Shown here piece after piece: positions 1 to 4,610 of a stretch of 6,096 nt of DNA. The DNA comes from Candidatus Gerdarchaeota archaeon (GTDB lineage Archaea > Asgardarchaeota > Heimdallarchaeia > JABLTI01). The stretch covers positions 1-6,096 of the forward strand of contig JAEOUJ010000377.1 in assembly GCA_016839405.1 (NCBI GenBank). Direction: 5' to 3'. The position numbers were made by a program, and so were the translations under genes. The notes beneath the pieces are model-generated. The model was not told the origin of the DNA. It was given only the letters and a program-made list of their open reading frames with translations, and ran no database searches. How positions within the stretch are numbered: position 1 is the first letter of the stretch; every line of letters begins with the position of its first letter.

Positions 1-209
1 GATCTTTTATTAATTAAACTCACTTTCAAAATATATGAGCCATCATTCAATTTATCCGTACATTCAATATTTTCGATTTCTAAATACATCACTTCATCAA
101 TAACTGGCCCACCAGTTCGATAGTATAGTGGCAAAAATATTGCAGTGAAAATTATTGCTATAACAAATACAACATCGATAATTATTCCTAATGTCTTCTT
201 TTTAGTCAA
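1..209 (-). CDS. Small membrane-anchored protein of unknown function, partial (3' end outside window)
   Basis: The frame starts at TTG (209-207) and stays open for 69 codons to the left edge. TTG is the only possible start nearby: the codon just upstream is TGA (212-210), and a GGAG sits 9 bases before TTG. The N-terminus is short and basic (MTKKKT), followed by one hydrophobic segment at about residues 7-28 and then a polar, acidic stretch (YLEIENIEC) typical of a secreted or extracytoplasmic domain. It reads as a single-pass anchored protein or an uncleaved signal anchor facing outside. I recognise no family, and the visible part is too short to assign one. It is transcribed divergently from the MFS genes and may be the second gene of a leftward unit, because a protein-like tail ends 28 bases upstream. 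Reality of the gene is likely; function is unknown. Confidence 0.6.
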   Translation of the reverse strand, partial: MTKKKTLGIIIDVVFVIAIIFTAIFLPLYYRTGGPVIDEVMYLEIENIECTDKLNDGSYILKVSLINKR

Positions 210-218
210 TCACATTAG

Positions 219-222
219 CTCC
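219..222 (-). promoter_or_regulatory. Shine-Dalgarno site deciding the TTG start at 209
   Basis: On the minus strand the bases TAGGAG precede TTG with 9 bases between GGAG and the start codon. An ATG (215-213) and a GTG (213-211) in the same stretch run into stops after one and three codons, so this site supports the TTG. Confidence 0.5.
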
Positions 223-240
223 TATTTTTTATAGTTGTTA

Positions 241-308
241 TTTCCTTTTTAATTTATCCAGATTTTTTTTTGCTTTACCCAAATCCTTTTTTAGATTTGA
301 TTTATAGA
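241..308 (+). promoter_or_regulatory. Intergenic T-rich stretch with candidate promoter of MFS-1
   Basis: This stretch between the divergent genes is very T-rich, with T-runs at 245-250, 263-271 and 287-292. Candidate archaeal TATA-like elements are the A/T segment at 246-256 and TTTATAGA at 301-308. The latter is part of a longer element repeated before MFS-2. If 301-308 is the TATA box, transcription would begin close to 330, leaving a leader of only about 10 bases before the ACG. The 246-256 element would give a leader of about 60 bases. Neither can be confirmed from sequence alone. Confidence 0.3.
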
Positions 309-325
309 GACTTCTAATTATTTCC

Positions 326-330
326 AGGAG
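326..330 (+). promoter_or_regulatory. Shine-Dalgarno site (AGGAG) of MFS-1, placed before an ACG codon
   Basis: AGGAG is followed after 8 bases by ACG at 339, in frame with MFS-1. No ATG, GTG or TTG exists in that frame between the upstream TAA (315-317) and ATG at 447. The site is about 117 bases before that ATG, so it can only serve a start near 339. Confidence 0.5.
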
Positions 331-338
331 ATAATTAT

Positions 339-1694
339 ACGAGCGATTTAGAAAACATTGAAGTCATTCAAGATTCTTCCACTCAACTACAAAAAGAAAA
401 CCTCTATCTTAATGGCAATAAAAAAGGTCTTCTTTGGCTTGTTTCTATGTTTGCCACTGCTACTGTCAATATTTTTATGCAGTTTTATTTCGCTTTTGCT
501 TATCTTTATGGTATTTCTAAAGCAGCTCTTGGTTTTCTCACTTCCATTCGTAATTTACTTCAAGGTCTTTTCCAAGGTTCTATTGGTCGTTTATCTGATA
601 AAATTGGTAGAAAAAATATTCTTTTCTTTGGTTTTATTATTAGTTTTTTAATCCCCTTACCACTTTTATTTAATCGCAGTCAATGGCTAATGATTTTAAT
701 TGCTGTTATTCAAGCATTTTCAGTTAGTATTATTATCCCAACTTGGAACGCTGTTCTCGGTGATGTTACCCGACCTAGCTTTAGAGCTACTTTTATTGGT
801 CGAATTACTTCTGTTGCTAGATTATTTTCTGTTTCTTTGACTCTTGCTCTAGCAGGTATCTTTGCTTTTATTGAAAATCGATACAGTAATGTAATTACTA
901 TTGGAAGTAAAACTTTCTACATTGGCCCTAATACCCAATTCAATATTGTTTGGTTGTTTGCAGCATTTAATGCTTTATTATGTATTGTTTTCCTTATTTT
1001 TATGCGAGAAACTCGTTTTGTTGCTAAAGAAAAAAGAAATGAAATCCCTAAAATGTGGGTTTCCTTGAAAGATAAAAGTTTCAAAAAATTCCTTTTAGTA
1101 AATTCTGTTTATGGTATTACTATGGCAATCATTTGGCCCATTAATCCAATTATTTTAACAGATGAAAAACTTTTGAATCTTGGTGAAAATTTTCCAATAT
1201 TAGCTGTTTTAACTTCAGCTTTTGCTGTTTTTATTGGTTTAACAACTATAATTGGTGGAAAAATAAGTGATAAGATTGGTCGCAAACCTAGCATTATTGT
1301 TTCAATAGCTATATTGATTTTATTTCCCGTAAGCATGATTCCAGCTGTTGTAACTAATAATTGGCTCTGGCTTGTTTTTTCTCGTTTCGTAGGTGGAGTT
1401 GGCACAGGATTAAATTTTGTTGCTATAAATGCCTATACTTTAGATATGGCTCCTCGAGATTTAATGGGTGCTTATTCTGGAATGCGAGAGATGTTTTATG
1501 GAATAACTACTTTTATTGGTTCATTAATCTCTGGCTTCATCATTGAGGGGCTTGAAATTAAATTCACTAATTTAGGTAAAGAAAATCCCATCCAAGTTGC
1601 AATTATTACTATGTGTATAGGAGTAACTATTCTTCGTTCTATTGCTGCTACTGGCTATTTTTTTATTGATAGAGTTTCTACAGCAAGAGATTAA
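339..1694 (+). CDS. MFS transporter MFS-1 (type A), apparent ACG start
   Basis: This encodes a 12-helix integral membrane transporter of the major facilitator superfamily, 451 residues if started at ACG 339 (415 from ATG 447). In the longer numbering there is an acidic tail at about 1-33, TM1 from about 36, the GFLTSIRNL signature in TM2, motif A (GRLSDKIGRK) at 83-92, LGDVT at 140-144, METR (in FMRETR) after TM6, a second motif A (GGKISDKIGRKP) at about 306-317 and LDMAPRDLMGAYSG before TM11. The ATG at 447 would remove the start of TM1. The codons before it spell NGNKKGLLWLVS, matching GNKKAIFWLVS of MFS-3, so that frame is coding. It is closest by eye to MFS-3 (REMF-x-GI in TM11, GKEN loop, MCIG in TM12). 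Unlike the other three it lacks the QV after TM7 and has about four extra residues in loop 7-8. Direction and substrate of transport are unknown; the family usually couples to proton gradients. Confidence 0.9.
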   Translation, partial: TSDLENIEVIQDSSTQLQKENLYLNGNKKGLLWLVSMFATATVNIFMQFYFAFAYLYGISKAALGFLTSIRNLLQGLFQGSIGRLSDKIGRKNILFFGFIISFLIPLPLLFNRSQWLMILIAVIQAFSVSIIIPTWNAVLGDVTRPSFRATFIGRITSVARLFSVSLTLALAGIFAFIENRYSNVITIGSKTFYIGPNTQFNIVWLFAAFNALLCIVFLIFMRETRFVAKEKRNEIPKMWVSLKDKSFKKFLLVNSVYGITMAIIWPINPIILTDEKLLNLGENFPILAVLTSAFAVFIGLTTIIGGKISDKIGRKPSIIVSIAILILFPVSMIPAVVTNNWLWLVFSRFVGGVGTGLNFVAINAYTLDMAPRDLMGAYSGMREMFYGITTFIGSLISGFIIEGLEIKFTNLGKENPIQVAIITMCIGVTILRSIAATGYFFIDRVSTARD

Positions 1695-1705
1695 CAGATT
1701 TTAGG

Positions 1706-1719
1706 AATTCTTTTTTATT
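1706..1719 (+). terminator. U-rich stretch after MFS-1, possible terminator
   Basis: A run of six T (1711-1716) lies 16 bases after the MFS-1 stop, within a short T-rich segment and with no hairpin that I can see. This fits an archaeal U-rich terminator. The same bases overlap the candidate promoter of MFS-2, so only one role may be real. Confidence 0.3.
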
Positions 1720-1730
1720 ATAGAGAACTT
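1715..1730 (+). promoter_or_regulatory. Candidate promoter of MFS-2 with element shared with MFS-1
   Basis: The segment TTATAGAGAACTT (1718-1730) closely matches TTATAGAGACTT (302-313) upstream of MFS-1. A TATA box at about 1715-1723 would put the transcript start near 1745, just before the SD site. The match supports a common origin or common control of the two genes, but part of it could be chance in AT-rich DNA. Confidence 0.3.
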
Positions 1731-1745
1731 GAAATGTTAAGTTAT

Positions 1746-1752
1746 AAAGGAG
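1746..1752 (+). promoter_or_regulatory. Shine-Dalgarno site (AAAGGAG) of MFS-2, placed before an ATT codon
   Basis: This is the strongest SD-like site in the window. Nine bases separate it from ATT at 1762, which is in frame with MFS-2. The frame has no ATG, GTG or TTG between the upstream TAA (1738-1740) and TTG at 1888, which is far too distant to be served by this site. Confidence 0.55.
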
Positions 1753-1761
1753 AGTAAGAAT

Positions 1762-3084
1762 ATTACCTTAGAAGAAACAACTATCGAATCTGATGATATT
1801 AATGAAAGTGAAGAATCAGAGAAGATAATAGTACCAAAACAAAAGAAGCTTTTCTGGCTAATATCTATAGGTAATAATAGCGCTCAATTGGTTCTCCTAA
1901 ATTTCTTTCAATATTTTGCTGCAGAAATAGTTAGAGAAGGTCTTCTTGGTTTTCTTACAGCTATTCGAAATCTCATCTCAGCATTATTTCAAGGGAATTT
2001 TGGTAATTTCAGTGATAAAAAAGGTCGAAAATTATTCCTTTTAATTGGTTTCTTTCTAAGCTTTACTGCAACAACTCTTCTAATTTTCTCATATAATCAA
2101 GCTATGTTAATTGTAGTAGCTATTGTTCATGCTTTTTCTTTCAGCATAATAATACCAGTTTGGAATGCAACACTTGGTGATGTCACAGAAATAAAAGGTC
2201 GAACTACGTTTATTGGTAAATTAAGCTCAGTAGGTCAAAGTGTTGGCGTTATACTCATGCTTATTGTGGCTAGTTTATTCATTATCATTGATTTACGTTT
2301 TAATAATATGATTACAATAGGAGGATGGGGATATACATTAAATTGGGAAATTCAATATGGGATTATTTTTGCTATTTGTGCAATTAATTTATTGATTTGT
2401 GGTATTGGAATATTATTTTTACGTGAAACGAGAAGATTTGAAATAAGTATTAAACAACCAAAATTGCTAACAGCATTTAAGAATAAACAATTTAGAAAAT
2501 TCATTATAGTAAATAGTTTCTTTGGCATAACAATGGCTGCTTTATGGCCAATTTATCCTGTAATTCAAGTAAAGATAATTGATATGGAATTTTATCAATT
2601 AATTATTGTTGCAGCTATTTATGCCATTCTTTTTAGCTTAGGTAATTTTTTCGGCGGATTAATAGCTGATAGAATTGGTCGTAAGCCAGTTTTAATATTC
2701 TCTAGGATTTTTATGTTTAGCGTATCTTTATTATACATTCCAGCTGTGTTATATCAATCCTGGTATTGGGTTATTTTCACCAATAGTGTAAGTGGTATGG
2801 GTAATGGAATTTTTATTGTTGTTATGAATGCTTATGCTTTAGATATGTCAACAGAAGAGAATTTAGGAAGTTATTCCGGTTTAACACAGGTTTCATGGGG
2901 CATTGCTACTTTCATTGGTTCATTTATCGCTGGATTTATTGCTCAATCAATCAGTGATAGGTTTGGTGAAATAACAATGGTATTATCAACAACTATCGCG
3001 ATTGCTATTATGAGAGTTTTTGCTTCAATAGGTTACTTTTTCATTAAAGAAAGTTTAATTGAAGAAAATTCAACGAAAAATTAA
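1762..3084 (+). CDS. MFS transporter MFS-2 (type B), apparent ATT start
   Basis: This is a 12-helix MFS transporter of 440 residues if started at ATT 1762. The first ordinary start codon, TTG at 1888, would give 398 residues and delete the first half of TM1, leaving the protein to begin inside a helix. The upstream frame encodes an acidic tail (TLEETTIESDDINESEES) and then KKLFWLISIG, which matches the TM1 start of MFS-4 (LLYLISIG), so it is clearly coding. Visible elements in the longer numbering are GFLTAIRNL in TM2, motif A (GNFSDKKGRK) at 81-90, PVWNATLGDVT after TM4, LRETR after TM6, motif A in the second half (GGLIADRIGRKP), and GLTQVSWGI in TM11. An acidic residue, Glu55, lies in TM1 where MFS-1 and MFS-4 have hydrophobic residues. 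It starts 67 bases after MFS-1 and is closest by eye to MFS-4. Substrate is unknown. Confidence 0.9.
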   Translation: MTLEETTIESDDINESEESEKIIVPKQKKLFWLISIGNNSAQLVLLNFFQYFAAEIVREGLLGFLTAIRNLISALFQGNFGNFSDKKGRKLFLLIGFFLSFTATTLLIFSYNQAMLIVVAIVHAFSFSIIIPVWNATLGDVTEIKGRTTFIGKLSSVGQSVGVILMLIVASLFIIIDLRFNNMITIGGWGYTLNWEIQYGIIFAICAINLLICGIGILFLRETRRFEISIKQPKLLTAFKNKQFRKFIIVNSFFGITMAALWPIYPVIQVKIIDMEFYQLIIVAAIYAILFSLGNFFGGLIADRIGRKPVLIFSRIFMFSVSLLYIPAVLYQSWYWVIFTNSVSGMGNGIFIVVMNAYALDMSTEENLGSYSGLTQVSWGIATFIGSFIAGFIAQSISDRFGEITMVLSTTIAIAIMRVFASIGYFFIKESLIEENSTKN

Positions 3085-3110
3085 ACCAATAATTAAACCT
3101 TATACTATTA

Positions 3111-3118
3111 TTTAAATT
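3111..3118 (+). promoter_or_regulatory. Candidate TATA box of MFS-3
   Basis: TTTAAATT resembles an archaeal TATA box and would place the transcript start near 3140, about 38 bases before the MFS-3 ATG. A run of five T (3130-3134) nearby could alternatively end the MFS-2 transcript. The 94-base gap suggests MFS-3 may have its own promoter. Confidence 0.3.
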
Positions 3119-3164
3119 CAACAATTTCATTTTTGAGATTATTAAATTTGCAAGAAAATTCTAC

Positions 3165-3169
3165 AAGGT
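3165..3169 (+). promoter_or_regulatory. Weak Shine-Dalgarno site (AAGGT) of MFS-3
   Basis: AAGGT lies 9 bases before ATG 3179. It is weaker than the sites before MFS-1 and MFS-2, although MFS-3 has a normal ATG; strong SD and poor start codon appear together in the first two genes. Confidence 0.35.
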
Positions 3170-3178
3170 TGTATCTTA

Positions 3179-4591
3179 ATGACAGATGATTCTAAAGATG
3201 AATTAGGTGATTCAATTGAAATCAATCCAATTTCTGAGCACAAAGATACAATCCCACTTGTGAAAGATGATGAATTATGTCCTAAAGAAAGAGATCAAAT
3301 AGATACTAAAGGTAATAAAAAAGCAATTTTTTGGTTAGTATCAATATTTAGCTCTACTGGTCAATTCTTTTTTGGCAATTTCTTTTCAGCTTTTGCTGTT
3401 GATGCTCAAATTAGAAAAAGCTTAGTAGGATTCATAACTTCTATACGCAATCTTTTAAGCTCAATCTCTCAAGGAACCATTGGATATCTTAGTGATAAAA
3501 TTGGTCGAAAATTACTAATCCTTTTAGGAATTTTTATGAATTTTCTTGTTACATTACCACTACTTTTTACCAATAATACATGGGCAATTATTATTGTAGC
3601 AATTGTTCAAGCATTTTCTCTAAGTATTTTTATGCCAGCTTGGAATGCTGTTCTTGGTGACGTTACTAAACCTGAATTTCGTGCTACATTTATTGGTCGC
3701 ATAACTGCAATTGGTAGATTAATTTCTGTTTCCTTTTCTTTAGTAATAGCAGTAATTTTCTATCTTGCTGATGAAATCTTTAAAGGTCGAGTTATATTAG
3801 GATGGACAGTTGATATTCCAGTTCAAACACAATATGCCATCGTATTTGGTATTGCTGCTTTTAATTCTCTTTTATGTTCAATTTTTATATTAACAATGAA
3901 AGAAACAAGAACAGAGAATATAGAAGTAAAACCTCCAGAGATGAGAGTTACTTTTAGAGATAGGAATTTTATGAAATTTGTATTTTTTTATGCCTTTTTT
4001 GGTTTAAGTATGTCTTTTATGTGGCCATTGAATCCTATTATGCAAGTTGATATTCTGAAAATGGAGGTATATCAGATTGCTATAATCTCTTCTGTTTTTA
4101 TCTTTACAATGAGTGTGGTGCAAATTCTATCTGGAAAGTTAGGAGACAAAATAGGTAGAAGACCAATTTTTATTTTTGGAGCTTTTATTCTAGTTTTATA
4201 TCCAATTAGTAGTATACCAGCTCTCATTATAGATAATTGGTTATGGCAAATTTTAAGTAATGCGATTGCTGGTCTTGGTACAGGATCATTTTTTGTAGCA
4301 TTAGCAGCATTAACACTTGATTTAGCTCCTGGTACTTTAATGGGTGCTTATTCTGGCATTCGTGAGATGTTTTTTGGAATAGCTACCTTTATTGGATCAC
4401 TATCAGCAGGATTTATACTTGATGCAATTGAATTAAGAGTTGGTAAAGAAAATCTCATGTTACCTGCAGTATACATGTGTATTGGTATAACTGTCTTAAG
4501 ATTAATTGCAGCTATTGGTTTTCTTTTTGTTGCTGAAAGCTATCCAAAAGAACAAAGAGAGCTGAATAATAATAAGAAAAACAAATGTTAG
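3179..4591 (+). CDS. MFS transporter MFS-3 (type A)
   Basis: This is a complete MFS transporter of 470 residues with an ordinary ATG. Residues 1-47 form a hydrophilic, mainly acidic tail, predicted cytosolic and disordered. TM1 spans about 49-74 and contains or borders Asp75. The TM2 signature GFITSIRNL is at 84-92, motif A (GYLSDKIGRK) at 102-111, WNAVLGDVT at 155-163, FRATFIGRIT at 167-176, KETR at 241-244, the second motif A (SGKLGDKIGRRP) at 318-329, LDLAPGTLMGAYSG at 380-393 and REMFFGI in TM11 at 395-401. Helices 5 and 6 are joined by a long, probably external loop (about 197-218). The C-terminal tail is short and polar (NNNKKNKC). It is the closest relative of MFS-1 by eye and converges on MFS-4. 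Membership of the superfamily is certain; substrate and whether it imports or exports are not. Confidence 0.95.
   Translation: MTDDSKDELGDSIEINPISEHKDTIPLVKDDELCPKERDQIDTKGNKKAIFWLVSIFSSTGQFFFGNFFSAFAVDAQIRKSLVGFITSIRNLLSSISQGTIGYLSDKIGRKLLILLGIFMNFLVTLPLLFTNNTWAIIIVAIVQAFSLSIFMPAWNAVLGDVTKPEFRATFIGRITAIGRLISVSFSLVIAVIFYLADEIFKGRVILGWTVDIPVQTQYAIVFGIAAFNSLLCSIFILTMKETRTENIEVKPPEMRVTFRDRNFMKFVFFYAFFGLSMSFMWPLNPIMQVDILKMEVYQIAIISSVFIFTMSVVQILSGKLGDKIGRRPIFIFGAFILVLYPISSIPALIIDNWLWQILSNAIAGLGTGSFFVALAALTLDLAPGTLMGAYSGIREMFFGIATFIGSLSAGFILDAIELRVGKENLMLPAVYMCIGITVLRLIAAIGFLFVAESYPKEQRELNNNKKNKC
4566..4585 (-). terminator. U-rich stretch, possible terminator of MFS-4 inside the end of MFS-3
   Basis: Read on the minus strand this is T-rich (TTTGTTTTTCTTATTATTAT) and begins 12 bases after the MFS-4 stop. 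Because the two genes converge with a 6-base gap, the MFS-4 transcript must end inside MFS-3. The corresponding plus-strand stretch for MFS-3 is the T-rich segment at 4595-4610 inside MFS-4. No hairpin is evident. Confidence 0.35.
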
Positions 4592-4594
4592 GGG

Positions 4595-4610
4595 CATTTA
4601 TTTTGTTTGA
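4595..4610 (+). terminator. U-rich stretch, possible terminator of MFS-3 inside the end of MFS-4
   Basis: CATTTATTTTGTTTGA follows the MFS-3 TAG (4589-4591) at once and overlaps the last codons of MFS-4. It is the only T-rich run close to the MFS-3 end, so it is the likeliest termination zone. Confidence 0.3.

Larger units (their letters stand above)
238..363 (-). pseudogene. Possible 3' remnant of a gene (lysine-rich helical tail), or non-coding A-rich DNA
   Basis: On the minus strand a frame is open for 41 codons between TGA (366-364) and TAA (240-238). Its end reads like a genuine protein C-terminus: a hydrophobic helix (YNYLLEIIRSLYK) followed by a lysine-rich amphipathic tail (KAKKNLDKLKRK). 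The TAA is 28 bases before the TTG of the next minus-strand gene, a normal operon spacing. However, there is no ATG, GTG or TTG at its beginning (the only in-frame TTG, at 282-280, would give 14 codons). Its first part also overlaps the 5' end of MFS-1 on the other strand. It may be the stump of a gene cut off when the MFS genes arrived. Much of the lysine content could also simply come from A-runs (nine at 263-271, six at 287-292 on this strand). No family recognised. Confidence 0.25.

Noticed and set aside
412..425. ATG at 412 as the true start of MFS-1 through a missing base in the A-run 420-425
   Set aside because: This would give MAIKKGLLWLVS, but the unshifted frame already encodes NGNKKG, matching GNKKA of MFS-3, and continues into an acidic tail. 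No frameshift is needed.
358..651. Open frame of 97 codons starting at TTG 358, plus strand
   Set aside because: It is out of frame with MFS-1 and overlaps its well-supported coding sequence; the composition is that of a shifted transmembrane gene.
1109..1405. Open frame of 98 codons on the minus strand
   Set aside because: It is fully antisense to MFS-1, with no RBS and no recognisable protein features.
1361..1546. Short plus-strand open frame of 61 codons
   Set aside because: It is a shifted-frame shadow inside MFS-1.
1734..1757. Seven-codon open frame MLSYKGE before MFS-2, as a leader peptide or as the true start by +1 frameshift or base error
   Set aside because: It has no SD of its own, its sequence contains the SD of MFS-2, and the spacing does not fit a prfB-type frameshift. 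Its stop 4 bases before ATT could permit coupling, but nothing supports this directly.
1888..1890. TTG 1888 as the start of MFS-2
   Set aside because: It falls inside TM1, has no SD site, and leaves a conserved coding segment upstream unexplained.
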